From: Balneola sp.
GTDB lineage: Bacteria; Bacteroidota; Rhodothermia; Balneolales; Balneolaceae
Direction: 5' to 3'
NCBI GenBank assembly: GCA_017640785.1
Contig: JAEPPZ010000002.1
Span: forward strand, 31,738-95,737
DNA length: 64,000 bases
Shown: in pieces, positions 34,677 through 44,473 of the stretch
Layout of the letters: the number at the start of each line of letters is the position of its first letter
Numbering within the stretch: the first letter of the stretch is position 1
The notes under the pieces: generated by a model
What the model saw: only the letters and a program-made list of their open reading frames with translations
Database searches by the model: none
Told to the model about the DNA's origin: nothing
Translations under genes and position numbers: made by a program

Positions 34677-35609
34677 ATGAAAAAAATTCTAGCTTCTACC
34701 CTTGCACTCTCATTTCTTCTAACGCTAACATTAAATCCAACATCTGGTATTTCCTGGAATGCTACCGGTCACCGTGTTATTGCTGCTATTGCCTGGGATA
34801 ACCTTACTCCTGTTGCTAAAGAGAATATTATGTCTATTCTCAAACAAGCTCCTGAGGACTCTGATCTGATGGAATTCTATGATGAAGAAAGTGAAAACGC
34901 AGATAAATATTATTTTATGAATGCTGCGTATTGGCCTGATGTGGTTCGTGACAGAGATGAGCAAGCTCGTTACAATAAATACCACAAAGGTCCGTGGCAT
35001 TATGTAGGCACTTACTGGAAGCAGACAGAAGACGGCCCAGTTGATGCAGAAGGCTTTGTTGATGATGAGCATATAGTGGAGCGCATCGCTTTATTCAGAG
35101 AAACCCTCAACAGTTCTGAAGTATCTGCAGAAGAAAAAGCTATTCAAATTGCATGGGTTCTTCATTTAGTTGGTGATATTCATATGCCGTTGCACAATAC
35201 TTCTCGCGTTACAGAAGAAACTCCGGATGGTGACCGTGGTGGAAATAGTTTCAGATTTGGAGACAGCTGGCCTTGGAATTTACACGCGTACTGGGATGGC
35301 ATCATAGATGTAGCAAACCCTAAAGACGATGACGTTGACGACTTCGACTACTATCTTGCCAATGCGGAAATGATCGAAAAGAAGCACCCAAAGTCTGAGT
35401 TTAAGGGCTTGATAGATCTTCAGAATTCTACAGCTTGGAATAAAGAAGGAAAAGAGATCACCATGGAAAAAGTATATCCGGAAGATCTGAAACAAGATGA
35501 ACAGCCTTCTCAGGAATACAAAGAAATGGCCTATAAGATCGCTCAAATGAGAATGGCACTTTCTGGCTACCGTATGGCCGAATACCTGAATCAGATTTTT
35601 GGGGAGTAA
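34677..35609 (+). CDS. Secreted S1/P1-family nuclease
   Basis: S1/P1 nucleases are zinc enzymes that degrade single-stranded nucleic acids and 3'-mononucleotides outside the cell. The 310-residue product has a signal peptide of about 24 residues, so that the mature chain starts close to the Trp of SWNATGHRVIAAIAW, whose N-terminus and histidine bind zinc. Other ligands lie in AAYWPDVVR, in WVLHLVGDIHMPLH, and in DRGGNSF with NLHAYWDGII. All key residues appear intact. A bidirectional terminator separates it from pgk. A role in scavenging phosphate or nucleosides is inferred. Confidence 0.92.
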   Translation: MKKILASTLALSFLLTLTLNPTSGISWNATGHRVIAAIAWDNLTPVAKENIMSILKQAPEDSDLMEFYDEESENADKYYFMNAAYWPDVVRDRDEQARYNKYHKGPWHYVGTYWKQTEDGPVDAEGFVDDEHIVERIALFRETLNSSEVSAEEKAIQIAWVLHLVGDIHMPLHNTSRVTEETPDGDRGGNSFRFGDSWPWNLHAYWDGIIDVANPKDDDVDDFDYYLANAEMIEKKHPKSEFKGLIDLQNSTAWNKEGKEITMEKVYPEDLKQDEQPSQEYKEMAYKIAQMRMALSGYRMAEYLNQIFGE

Positions 35610-35630
35610 TTTTTAAGGTCCAGATATTTA

Positions 35631-35664
35631 AAAAGCAGTGTTCAAAAAAAACACTGCTTTTTTT
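35631..35664. terminator. Bidirectional terminator between the S1/P1 nuclease and pgk
   Basis: The perfect stem AAAAGCAGTGTT/AACACTGCTTTT with a seven-base loop has T-runs on both strands. It lies between two convergent genes and fits both ends. Confidence 0.88.
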
Positions 35665-35666
35665 AT

Positions 35667-36860
35667 TTAATTATCAGTCAACGAACTAACCCCAGGAAGT
35701 TCCTTACCTTCCAGATACTCTAAACTGGCTCCACCTCCTGTTGAAACATGAGAAACCTGATCACTCAATCCGGATTTTTTAATTGCAGCAGCTGAATCCC
35801 CACCACCAATAATTGTTGTTGCTCCGAATTTTGTAGCCTCTGCAAGTGCTTCAGCAACGGCAAAAGTACCATCCGCAAAATTACTCATTTCAAAAACACC
35901 CATCGGACCATTCCAAAGTACCGTTTTCGCCATCTTGATCACATTACCATACGAAATAGCTGACTGTGGACCAATATCAAGTGCCATCCAACCATCTTCT
36001 ATTCCATTGTCATTTACAACTTTATGTTCTGCATCATTGTCAAATTCTTTGGCTACTACTGAGTCCATAGGCAGCATCAATTTAACACCTGCTGTTTTAG
36101 CTTTTTGGATCAATTCTTTTGCCAGATCGATTTTGTCTTCCTCTAACAAAGAGTTACCAATTGGTAATCCTAACGCTTTATAAAATGTGTACGTCATTCC
36201 CCCGCCAATAATAATGGTATCTACTTTGTTCAGAAGATTTTCGATCACTCCGATCTTATCAGAAACTTTAGCTCCTCCTAAAATTGCCACAAAAGGTCTA
36301 TCGGGATTGTTTACGCTTTCACTTAAATATTTGATCTCTTTTTCCAGTAAAAAACCCGAAGCAGACTGCTCCATAAATTTAGTTACCCCTGCTACAGAAG
36401 CGTGTGCTCTGTGAGAACTTCCAAAAGCGTCGTTTACAAAAATATCAGCGTGGCTGGCTAATTGACCACTAAAAATCTCATCATTATCAGTTTCTTCTTT
36501 GTGGAATCGAACATTTTCGAGTAAAACGATCTCACCAAAATCAGCTTGTTCTATTACCTTTTTAGCTTCATCACCGATGCAATCAGTAGCAAAATGAACT
36601 TTAGTCTCTATCAAAGTAGCTAAATGATCTGCTACCGGTTTGAGTGAGAATTCTGGATTTGATTTTCCATCCGGTCGGCCTAAATGACTTGTTAATATCA
36701 ATAAACCGCCATGTTCTACTACATAATTTATGGATGGTAAAGCCTGTACTATCCGATTGTCATCTGTGATCACTCCATCTTTCAAAGGCACGTTAAAATC
36801 AACGCGCATAAGTACTTTTTTATCTTTTACTTGGATATCGGTAAGGGTAAGTTTTTTCAT
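35667..36860 (-). CDS. pgk: Phosphoglycerate kinase
   Basis: Pgk transfers phosphate from 1,3-bisphosphoglycerate to ADP in glycolysis. The 397 residues show the N-terminal substrate-binding [14 protein letters not shown], the [11 protein letters not shown] motif, [31 protein letters not shown], and the C-terminal nucleotide-binding [11 protein letters not shown] with [22 protein letters not shown]. All family signatures are intact. It is divergent from the large type IX cargo gene, and the spacer holds a 20-bp palindrome. Confidence 0.97.
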   Translation of the reverse strand: MKKLTLTDIQVKDKKVLMRVDFNVPLKDGVITDDNRIVQALPSINYVVEHGGLLILTSHLGRPDGKSNPEFSLKPVADHLATLIETKVHFATDCIGDEAKKVIEQADFGEIVLLENVRFHKEETDNDEIFSGQLASHADIFVNDAFGSSHRAHASVAGVTKFMEQSASGFLLEKEIKYLSESVNNPDRPFVAILGGAKVSDKIGVIENLLNKVDTIIIGGGMTYTFYKALGLPIGNSLLEEDKIDLAKELIQKAKTAGVKLMLPMDSVVAKEFDNDAEHKVVNDNGIEDGWMALDIGPQSAISYGNVIKMAKTVLWNGPMGVFEMSNFADGTFAVAEALAEATKFGATTIIGGGDSAAAIKKSGLSDQVSHVSTGGGASLEYLEGKELPGVSSLTDN

Positions 36861-36890
36861 TTTTTTTGTAAGGAATGTTGTTTTTAACTG

Positions 36891-36910
36891 TCTTATTTGA
36901 TTAAATAAGA
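36891..36910. promoter_or_regulatory. Palindrome in the pgk/cargo-protein divergent spacer
   Basis: Arms TCTTATTT (36891-36898) and AAATAAGA (36903-36910) are perfectly complementary around the spacer gatt. It lies 31 bases upstream of the pgk ATG, a reasonable place for a repressor site. It is AT-rich, so chance is not excluded. Confidence 0.4.
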
Positions 36911-37024
36911 TTCAATAACTCAATTGTACACTTTACTCATCAGCGACAACTTCGGGGTAAAATACACAGTTGTATAGTTCTTTGTGTTTTATTTTAGTTA
37001 ATAAATCAAACTTATGGAGATCAA

Positions 37025-40000
37025 ATGAAAAAACTGATACTATTTTTCCTTTTTATTGGAATAGGAACAAGTCTTTCAGCTCAAAACCTATTTGTAACAA
37101 GTACCAGCCCTGCCCACGGAGCTGAAGATGTTGATCAGGATTCGATCATGATTACATTCAACAAGAAAATCACTTTCAATGACAGTTCTTTTACAGAAGA
37201 ACTCCAAATCCCCTTTCTAATCCTTCCTTTTGATTCAATTCAAATAAACCAGTTGAGACTAAGTGAAGATTCTTTATCTATGATCATAGATGGAGATTTA
37301 GCAGATAATACTGATTTCACTTTTATTTTATTGGATGCTCACGCAAAGGACGGAGATAAACTTGGAGCGCCCTATCTGTTCAGATTTACTACTAATCCTA
37401 CTGCAGGTCAATTTGTTGTAAATGGTAAAATAACAGAAGAAGAAATGTCGAAATTGAAAGCCAATTCTTCTTTAGATCACTTGGGTGGACTAACGGTTAT
37501 CCTGAGCGAAGAAACTTTGGATATCGGTTTAGATTTCGAGGGGACTGAAGATGAGCCAAATGAAGAAGATGATCCGTTAGACGCATCTCATATAGCTTTC
37601 GTAAATCCTGAAACCGGAGAATATTCTATTGACGGTATCAGAGAAGGAGACTTTTTCGCTTTTGGCCTTAATATCTTTTCTATTGAACAAGACAACGAAG
37701 GATTTCCGGAGCTATTTATTCACGATCCGAATGAAGATTTTTCTTTAGATACCATTAAAGTGAATAGCACTGATGTACCAACTGACACTTTAAATGACAT
37801 CGATCTCAGAAAGTTAATTTTTGAACCATTTACTTTTGGTGAAGCTTATGAACGAACTTCCAGCCTGAATTTTAGTAGCGATGTAGAAGCTAAAGCAGGT
37901 ATTGCATTAATTCCATTGGTTTTTGATTCTTTCGATGAGCCTCAACCAAAACAACTTTTTAAAGGAATCCCTGTAACAGCTACTTTAAATGATCATCAGA
38001 ATCCATTTTTCGAGCCTGAAAATGGAAAGAGTATAATCTGGAGTATGTACTTTTACGATACTGTAAAAGACTCTGTTCATTTAGTGGGAATCTCACCATT
38101 CGGAGCAGAATTAATTGAAACCGTTATATCTGACGATCTCGATATTCCTGTTTCAATAAGTACGGTAAACTCTTTACCTGAAAACATGATCGATAGCGAC
38201 TCAGCAGCTGCTATAGCTGAAATGAATGGAGGAGCTCAATTCAGGCAGGAAGCCGGTAATGCCACTTTTGCAAGTGTTGATTTTGCCGCAGCTCATGCTT
38301 ATTGGGAATATCCTTTAGATAATACTACTTCGGCACCTACACATTGGAGAATTGATTACAAAGCTCAGAATTTTAATTTTGAATTCAAACAAACTAACGA
38401 TCATGACGGTTTCGGCGAAGATTCTCTTGTTTTCTATATTGACATAACAACCGGAGAAATTCTTTACAAAGCCGGAAATAAACTAGAAAACGGCCCTTCG
38501 TTTAATGTTGTGAGTAGCTCCCCCTCTGATGGCGATGTTGCCGTCAGCAGTGATACTTCAATTGTTAGTATTACCTTTGATGCACCCGTAAAATGGAACG
38601 AATATGGTTTTTTTGAGGATGGACTCGAAATTATCCCTTTCCCTCTTGATTCCATTTATATTGTGGATTTCACTTTAACGGATGTGGGCAGAACTATCAA
38701 CTTTAAAGTAATTCACTCACCTGATACTGATTATACATGGTTAGTTAGTAAAGCAAAAAATACTGCAGGCGGCATTCTCGAAAGACCTTATGTATTTAAC
38801 TATACCACTGCATCTGCTTCAGGCAGTCAATCTGTTTCAGGTTCTATCAATACAAATACTGATACACCCGCTAAGTCTGTTGAAAATGAATATGACGGGG
38901 TAATGGTGGCGTTATTTACATCCAATCCATTTGTAGATAATGAAAATGAGAGTGAATCTGAAGGGCCTGGCTTTACTATTGCTAAAGCAACTCTTGCAGA
39001 TACTACCACAGGAACCTATACTCTTACTGGTGTGCGAGACGGAGTTTATTTCCCACTTTCAATTAATCTGATTAAAGATGGCTTTGATGAAACACCTTCT
39101 GCAATCGGATTTTATGATCCTGACAACGATGGCGCACTGAATTCGATCACCGTTTCAGGTGGAAACTTAACCGATATAGATATTCAGTTTAAAGCATTTG
39201 AGCCAATTTCGGCAAGTACAGCCGTTTCATTAGCAAATTCAGTAGCTGCAGAGTTAGATCCCGGATTGGAACTATACTTTATGTTCACCGAAGAGGAACT
39301 GGTAGAATATGATGACTTTAATGATGAGGTCTATCAGAAAAAAGGACTCCAAAAATATTCATTCAGCCATTTTAAAATTGATGATGAGATAGCTACTCCA
39401 ACCGGTACCGGTGAAGAATGGGGTTTACTATACTATAACTCAACAACTGAGGTTGCTTTAGCATTTGGAGTTAATCCTTTCGGAGTTGGATTCGTTGATA
39501 CATTAGACACAGAAGAATTCCTTTACGATCTGGAGTTAGAGGATGCCACTTTTGATGATCTGTCTCCGCTCCCTTCTTCTTTCTTTGATTCCGATTCTGC
39601 AGCAATTGTAGCTGAAGAAAATGGTGGTAGCGACTTCAGGCAAGGAGATGCAGAATACCTTTACGTTGAATATATAGCAATAAATGCTCCTTCTCTTTTA
39701 CCGGAAGGTATTACTGCCAATGGTGGAGTTTGGGGGGTGATCTATTCCAAAGAGAGCTTTAATGAGCAAACCTTCAATTACGAATTTACCGGATTTGAAG
39801 TATTTCTGGATTTTGAAGATGGAACATTCCTGGGTTCAAATATTGATCAGGATGAGCCAATTACTGCATTAGATGGAAGAGCTGCGGCCGACACCTTAGC
39901 TATAAATATCTATGATGATAACAAGCTTTACTTCATTGACGCTACTGGAAATATATTTTCAGATCCTGCGCTTGATCAACAGAAAAAAGCTTTAAAGAAT

Positions 40001-40771
40001 AATGAGGAAAACTCTGATCTTCTTGAAGGAAAGTTCTTCTTTGTAGAATATAGATTCTACTCAGAAATGAATGATTCTGAAACACCGATATTTGTAGATG
40101 CAAGCGGTGAAGCATACTTCTCAGGAAATTCATTTGATATTATTCCTGAAGGAGTTAGTTACGCTGATCTGACAAGCATTTCTGAAAACATTATTGATAG
40201 CGACTCTGCAGTAGCTATTGCAGATGCTTCCGGAGCTGCTGATTTCAGGGATAATCTGGGCGCTGATTTCGATCTGGTTCGACTCGATATACAGGTTCAG
40301 GCAGGTAATCGCTTTTGGCTACACCCTGAAGGAGTTGATAGCTCATTGGTTACGTGGACTGTTCGCTTTTTAAGAACTTCGAGACATAAGACCACTGAGG
40401 AATACGAACACGAAAGTGCTGAATATCTTATCAATGCAGAAACAGGCGCTGTGATTGATGCAATGGTTATCACTTCGAATGAAGATGAGCAACTTACAGA
40501 TATTCCAAGTGAAACCACTCTTGGTCAAAATTATCCGAACCCATTCAACCCTTCCACAACTATTCCGTTCAGTTTAAAAGAAGCTGCGAATGTTGAAATT
40601 ACTATCTACAATATGTTAGGCCAAAAAGTCACTTCTCTCGTTAATGAGAAATTCGCTGCAGGAAATCATTTTGCTACATGGGATGCCTCCTCTTTGGCAA
40701 GCGGAATGTATATATACCGACTGAAAGCCGGGAATGTGGTTAAAACCAAAAAGTTAATGCTCATTAAATAA
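37025..40771 (+). CDS. Large type IX secretion cargo protein with Ig-like and PepSY-like repeats
   Basis: The 1248-residue product has a signal peptide (ending SLSAQ). Two bacterial Ig-like (Big_5 type) domains start SPAHGAEDVDQDSIMITFN (about 30) and SPSDGDVAVSSDTSIVSITF (about 500), each followed by a carboxypeptidase-regulatory-like beta domain. A module starting DSDSAAAIA or similar with GG..FRQ recurs three times (about residues 390, 855 and 1058) and ends in a W-x-I/V-x-Y/F and D-x-x-T-G-x-I/V pattern recalling PepSY domains. The last 80 residues are a type IX sorting domain (NYPNPFNPSTTIPF, NMLGQKV, ASGMYIYRL, KKLMLIK). It is exported to the cell surface; the substrate is unknown. Confidence 0.85.
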   Translation: MKKLILFFLFIGIGTSLSAQNLFVTSTSPAHGAEDVDQDSIMITFNKKITFNDSSFTEELQIPFLILPFDSIQINQLRLSEDSLSMIIDGDLADNTDFTFILLDAHAKDGDKLGAPYLFRFTTNPTAGQFVVNGKITEEEMSKLKANSSLDHLGGLTVILSEETLDIGLDFEGTEDEPNEEDDPLDASHIAFVNPETGEYSIDGIREGDFFAFGLNIFSIEQDNEGFPELFIHDPNEDFSLDTIKVNSTDVPTDTLNDIDLRKLIFEPFTFGEAYERTSSLNFSSDVEAKAGIALIPLVFDSFDEPQPKQLFKGIPVTATLNDHQNPFFEPENGKSIIWSMYFYDTVKDSVHLVGISPFGAELIETVISDDLDIPVSISTVNSLPENMIDSDSAAAIAEMNGGAQFRQEAGNATFASVDFAAAHAYWEYPLDNTTSAPTHWRIDYKAQNFNFEFKQTNDHDGFGEDSLVFYIDITTGEILYKAGNKLENGPSFNVVSSSPSDGDVAVSSDTSIVSITFDAPVKWNEYGFFEDGLEIIPFPLDSIYIVDFTLTDVGRTINFKVIHSPDTDYTWLVSKAKNTAGGILERPYVFNYTTASASGSQSVSGSINTNTDTPAKSVENEYDGVMVALFTSNPFVDNENESESEGPGFTIAKATLADTTTGTYTLTGVRDGVYFPLSINLIKDGFDETPSAIGFYDPDNDGALNSITVSGGNLTDIDIQFKAFEPISASTAVSLANSVAAELDPGLELYFMFTEEELVEYDDFNDEVYQKKGLQKYSFSHFKIDDEIATPTGTGEEWGLLYYNSTTEVALAFGVNPFGVGFVDTLDTEEFLYDLELEDATFDDLSPLPSSFFDSDSAAIVAEENGGSDFRQGDAEYLYVEYIAINAPSLLPEGITANGGVWGVIYSKESFNEQTFNYEFTGFEVFLDFEDGTFLGSNIDQDEPITALDGRAAADTLAINIYDDNKLYFIDATGNIFSDPALDQQKKALKNNEENSDLLEGKFFFVEYRFYSEMNDSETPIFVDASGEAYFSGNSFDIIPEGVSYADLTSISENIIDSDSAVAIADASGAADFRDNLGADFDLVRLDIQVQAGNRFWLHPEGVDSSLVTWTVRFLRTSRHKTTEEYEHESAEYLINAETGAVIDAMVITSNEDEQLTDIPSETTLGQNYPNPFNPSTTIPFSLKEAANVEITIYNMLGQKVTSLVNEKFAAGNHFATWDASSLASGMYIYRLKAGNVVKTKKLMLIK

Positions 40772-40792
40772 TCATATTTGATCAGAGCTTCT

Positions 40793-40819
40793 AAAAGCCT
40801 TCTTCGGAAGGCTTTTTTT
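40793..40819 (+). terminator. Rho-independent terminator with TTCG tetraloop
   Basis: The ten-base stem AAAAGCCTTC/GAAGGCTTTT closes a TTCG tetraloop and runs into a T-tract, 21 bases after the cargo gene stop. The first 20 codons of the open frame that continues upstream of the next gene lie in or just behind this region, which argues against a start at 40824. Confidence 0.92.
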
Positions 40820-40883
40820 ATGGGTGATATTCAACGCTATTTTGAATATTTTCACAGGTGATTTTAACTCTACATTCCGATCT

Positions 40884-42044
40884 ATGAAAACAGTTTACTT
40901 CGATAATGCAGCAACCACACCAATTGATGAGCGAGTACTGGAAACAATGCTTCCGTTTATGCGCGAAGATTTCGGGAATGCAAATTCTGCTCATCATTTA
41001 GGCCAAAAAGCCAAAGTTGCAGTAGAAGATGCTCGTGAATTTGTGGCTTCTGTAATTGGAGCCGAGCCATCTGAAGTTATATTTACAAGTGGTGGTACAG
41101 AAAGCGATAATGCTGCTATCAAAGGAGTCTTGGCTGTTGCCGGAGACAAAGATGAGATCATTACTTCAGAGCTAGAACATCATGCCGTTCTTCATCCTGT
41201 TGAAATGTCCAAAATGAAGGGCTTTAAAAATCTTTTTGCTGAACCAATACAGTGTGGAACAATTACAGCATCGGCTGTAGAAGAAAAGATCTCTGATAAA
41301 GCTGCTCTTGTTAGTATTATGCATGTTAATAATGAGATTGGTTGCATAAATCATATCAAAGAGATCGCGGAATTATGCCGAGGAAAAAACATACCTTTTC
41401 ATACTGATGCAGTTCAAAGCTTAGGTAAAATTCCTGTTGATGTGAAAGACTTGGGAATCGATCTTCTGAGTGGTAGCGGACATAAGATCTATGGGCCTAA
41501 AGGCGTAGGCATCATGTACGTAAGAAACGGAGCCAGATGGATGCCCTGGATGACAGGAGGATCACAGGAACGCAGACGTCGGGGAGGAACCTTAAATGTT
41601 CCCGGTATAGTTGGTTTTGCAAAAGCACTTGAGCTTATGACCAATGAAATGGAAGAGAATACCAATCACTATAAAAAATTAAGGTCTCTCCTGCTTTCAA
41701 AGATGGACTCGGAATTGGATGTGGATTACAAGATCAATGGAAATCCTGAAACCGGCGTTGCTCATATTCTAAACCTTTCCTTCTCGAATAAAGATGGACA
41801 CTTTATTGACGGAGAAATGCTTTTACTAAATCTGGACATTGATGGTATTTGTGTTTCCAATGGCTCAGCTTGTACTTCCGGGGCTGTTGAGCCGTCTCAC
41901 GTTCTAGCAGGAATAGGATTAAATGATAATCTGGCTAAATCAAGCATCCGGGTTAGCTTTGGGAAAAAGAACACCGAAAAGGATGTAATTTACTTTGTTG
42001 AGAAATTAAATAATGTATTAACCCGAATGTTCGCCACAGCATGA
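40884..42044 (+). CDS. Cysteine desulfurase (NifS/IscS family)
   Basis: The PLP enzyme takes sulfur from cysteine for Fe-S clusters and thio-modified tRNA. From the ATG at 40884 the protein has 386 residues, starting VYFDNAATTP as usual. It has the PLP lysine in SGSGHKIYGPKG (Lys201), His100 in ELEHHAV, and the persulfide-forming Cys330 in SNGSACTSGAVEPSHVL. The short active-site loop is that of group I (IscS/NifS). The earlier ATG at 40824 would add 20 unconserved residues next to the terminator, so I rejected it. No iscU is adjacent. It overlaps the LOG-like gene by four bases. Confidence 0.93.
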   Translation: MKTVYFDNAATTPIDERVLETMLPFMREDFGNANSAHHLGQKAKVAVEDAREFVASVIGAEPSEVIFTSGGTESDNAAIKGVLAVAGDKDEIITSELEHHAVLHPVEMSKMKGFKNLFAEPIQCGTITASAVEEKISDKAALVSIMHVNNEIGCINHIKEIAELCRGKNIPFHTDAVQSLGKIPVDVKDLGIDLLSGSGHKIYGPKGVGIMYVRNGARWMPWMTGGSQERRRRGGTLNVPGIVGFAKALELMTNEMEENTNHYKKLRSLLLSKMDSELDVDYKINGNPETGVAHILNLSFSNKDGHFIDGEMLLLNLDIDGICVSNGSACTSGAVEPSHVLAGIGLNDNLAKSSIRVSFGKKNTEKDVIYFVEKLNNVLTRMFATA

Positions 42045-42586
42045 GTATAAATATATGTGTGTACTGCGGATCAAGAATACCGGAAGACAAAAAATTTGAA
42101 AACCTCGCAAAACAAATAGGCTCCACAATAGCTTCAAAAAACTGGGGCTTGGTGTACGGTGGTGGCAAGGTTGGTATGATGGGTGTAATAGCTGATGCAG
42201 CACTTGAAAAGAAAGGCGAAGTGATTGGCATCATTCCTACCGCTTTAAAAAGAGCAGAAGTCGTACATACAGGTGTTTCAGAGATCATAGAAACTCCTGA
42301 TATGCATACCCGAAAAGCTTTAATGGAAAAAAGATCATCAGCATTTGTTGTGCTTCCGGGAGGTTTCGGAACACTTGACGAGTTTTTTGAAATTCTTACA
42401 TGGAGACAGCTGGGAATTCATGATAAACCGATCATTCTTGTAAACGCTTTCGGATATTTTGATGGATTATCTTCTTTTGTGGATACAGCTATAGATCATG
42501 ATTTTGTTAGAGGGGATAACCGTGAATTATTTTCAATAACTTCAAACCTAGAAGAAACGATTTCAGTACTTGAGCAAAAGCTATAA
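42041..42586 (+). CDS. LOG-family protein (TIGR00730, nucleoside 5'-monophosphate phosphoribohydrolase-like)
   Basis: The 181-residue Rossmann-fold protein has the family motif LPGGFGTLDEFFEILTW, which carries the PGGxGTxxE active site, and a first strand INICVYCGSR. VYGGGKVGMMG is also present. Characterised relatives release free base from AMP or cytokinin nucleotides; the old label lysine decarboxylase is wrong for this family. Its ATG overlaps the cysteine desulfurase stop (ATGA), and the DUF1499 gene follows after two bases. Confidence 0.9.
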   Translation: MSINICVYCGSRIPEDKKFENLAKQIGSTIASKNWGLVYGGGKVGMMGVIADAALEKKGEVIGIIPTALKRAEVVHTGVSEIIETPDMHTRKALMEKRSSAFVVLPGGFGTLDEFFEILTWRQLGIHDKPIILVNAFGYFDGLSSFVDTAIDHDFVRGDNRELFSITSNLEETISVLEQKL

Positions 42587-42588
42587 CC

Positions 42589-43047
42589 ATGAAAATATTC
42601 TTCGCAGTTTTGGTTTTTCTGTCTTTTACTGTGATTATTAGCTGTAATAACTCTATTAAACCAATAAACTCAGAATTGAAAATTCCTGAAAACACTTTAG
42701 CTCCCTGTCCGGAAAGTCCGAATTGCTTCAGGACAACTCAGGCTCTAAAAGCCGCGCCTGAAACTGTTCAGCAAGCATTCCTGAAATCACTTAGCTTAAA
42801 TAATGCTGAGAAAATAGAAGAAGTAAATATTTCTGATAAAAAACTCATCAATGCTGTTTTTAAAATCCCGATATTCGGATGGTTAGATGATGTTGTTATT
42901 CATGTTGATTCAAATTCATCGAATGCAGACATTACATTCGTTCATATTAAAAGCTCCAGCAGAGAAGGTTACTACGATCTGGGAGTTAACAAAAGAAGAG
43001 TAAACACAATTTTAAAACACGCTCGAAAAGAGATTAATAAACCGTAA
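42589..43047 (+). CDS. DUF1499 lipoprotein
   Basis: The 152-residue protein has a lipoprotein signal (VIISC, Cys19). A DUF1499 domain begins with LAPCPESPNCFRTTQ, whose two cysteines are conserved in the family, and includes IPIFGWLDDVVIHVD and SSSREGYYDLGVNKRRV. The function is unknown. It sits two bases after the LOG-like gene and five bases before the next membrane protein gene, in an apparent four-gene transcript. Confidence 0.85.
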   Translation: MKIFFAVLVFLSFTVIISCNNSIKPINSELKIPENTLAPCPESPNCFRTTQALKAAPETVQQAFLKSLSLNNAEKIEEVNISDKKLINAVFKIPIFGWLDDVVIHVDSNSSNADITFVHIKSSSREGYYDLGVNKRRVNTILKHARKEINKP

Positions 43048-43052
43048 AAGCC

Positions 43053-43493
43053 ATGTACAATATACTATTACACTTACATTCAGTGAACAGATGGATCGTT
43101 TTAATATTAATAGTTTTGGCGTTATTTAAGGCTTTTTCTGGTTGGTTCGGGAAAAAAGAATTCACAGCTTCAGATAAAAAAAGTGCTTTGTTTGCACTCA
43201 TTTTTACCCATATTCAATTGATACTCGGACTTGGCCTCTACTTCATTAGTCCTTTGGTCTCTTTTGAAGAGGGAGCTATCAAAAGTGAAATATTCAGATT
43301 TTATACAATTGAGCACTTTTCTATGATGATCATAGCAATTGCGTTGATCACACTAGGATTTTCATTATCCAAAAGAGCGCCGGAAAGTATTACAAAATTC
43401 AAAAGAGTAGCAGTGTTTTACCTCATAGGTCTACTAATCATGCTATCCTCTATTCCATGGCCTTTCAGAATTACCGGTGCGGGCTGGTTCTAG
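43053..43493 (+). CDS. Four-helix integral membrane protein
   Basis: The 146-residue protein has four predicted membrane helices (about 8-28, 46-66, 86-106 and 118-136). Histidines at positions 7, 9, 52 and 91 (LLHLHSVNRW, FTHIQL, IEHFSM) could hold a heme, and similar proteins are sometimes labelled cytochrome b-like, but I see no firm motif. It ends the plus-strand group that starts with cysteine desulfurase. Its stop overlaps the stop of the convergent gene within the palindrome CTAG. Confidence 0.65.
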   Translation: MYNILLHLHSVNRWIVLILIVLALFKAFSGWFGKKEFTASDKKSALFALIFTHIQLILGLGLYFISPLVSFEEGAIKSEIFRFYTIEHFSMMIIAIALITLGFSLSKRAPESITKFKRVAVFYLIGLLIMLSSIPWPFRITGAGWF

Positions 43494-44470
43494 GATAGAG
43501 ATTCAAATTTAGACAACATTTCATTGTCTAAAATATACACGTTGTCTACTTGTTCGATGTTTGGGATTACAACTTCTCCTGAAACCTGCTGTTTATCCAA
43601 ATCGACAGCAACTACTCGGTTGTGAAGATATTTACCGGTAGGAATTACTTTTAAATATCTTTTTCTGGTGGCGGAAAGTCCTATATAACCAACGTTATCT
43701 TTTTCTGAGAAAGCCATTCCTCTTCCAAATCCGCCAAGTTCTATAGTTGACATTAAATTCCATTTCTGATCAAATATCTTAACAGATCTATCTCCACTAT
43801 CCTGAATCCAATAATTTCCATTTATTAACCGAACTGAATGCGGACTTTGTAGCTTTAGCGGGAAAACCTCTTGTGTATCCAGATTTAAAACACCTCCATC
43901 CCCTTGTTGTTTAACCAGCGCTTCGAAAAGAATCCTGTAGTACTGCCAGCCACTAACATGATGAATTAATGCACACTTCTGGTTTTTATAGTTCAGAAAA
44001 ATCTGATTACAGTGAAATCTGTCTATTACTTTTTCCAGATCATCGCACTTCTCATACTCTGTCCTAAACGAAGCTAAAGAAATTCTCTCTTTTACCTTAT
44101 TAGTCTCAGGACTGAATCCAATTGCTTCATCGTGCTCAGTGTTAGATATCCACAGAATATCATCTAGAAAATGTATGTCATGGATATCACCGACTTTTCC
44201 GATGTCTAGAGTTTTAAAAGATCTTGAAGCTACATTAAGCCTTCTTATTTCTTCATTTTCGGAAACAAAAAATTCATCAGCATACCTTGAATCCCAGGCA
44301 ATAGAGCTAACACCAACTTCACCCCAGGAATTGAAGAAATTCACGGGTTTAATTGAGCCATCTCTGTATAAAATCTGTACCGGCCTTACTTGCTCTCTGG
44401 TTAACTTTTGATCTTGTTCCTTAGCATTCTGAGATCCAAGAACAAGTAAGTCATGCTTTATAAAACCCAT
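43490..44470 (-). CDS. Hypothetical protein, possibly a beta-propeller
   Basis: The 326-residue product has no signal peptide. Several strand-rich segments repeat at roughly 40-50 residue spacing (SSIAWDSRYADEFFVSEN, DIHFLDDILWISNTEHD, SVRLINGNYWIQDSGD, MAFSEKDNVGYIGLSA), suggesting a beta-propeller such as the DUF4915 family. No catalytic motif stands out, though FHCNQIF and ALIHHVSGWQYYR resemble the conserved core of that family. It follows fadD after three bases on the same strand, so it probably belongs to that transcript. Function unknown. Confidence 0.6.
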   Translation of the reverse strand: MGFIKHDLLVLGSQNAKEQDQKLTREQVRPVQILYRDGSIKPVNFFNSWGEVGVSSIAWDSRYADEFFVSENEEIRRLNVASRSFKTLDIGKVGDIHDIHFLDDILWISNTEHDEAIGFSPETNKVKERISLASFRTEYEKCDDLEKVIDRFHCNQIFLNYKNQKCALIHHVSGWQYYRILFEALVKQQGDGGVLNLDTQEVFPLKLQSPHSVRLINGNYWIQDSGDRSVKIFDQKWNLMSTIELGGFGRGMAFSEKDNVGYIGLSATRKRYLKVIPTGKYLHNRVVAVDLDKQQVSGEVVIPNIEQVDNVYILDNEMLSKFESLS

Positions 44471-44473
44471 TGA

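Noticed and set aside
36861..37024. Possible riboswitch or leader between pgk and the cargo gene
   Set aside because: Only the simple palindrome at 36891-36910 is visible; no known riboswitch core was recognised.
40824..40883. Earlier ATG that would lengthen the cysteine desulfurase by 20 residues
   Set aside because: The stretch follows the terminator directly and is unlike the family; the conserved VYFDNAATTP starts right after the ATG at 40884.
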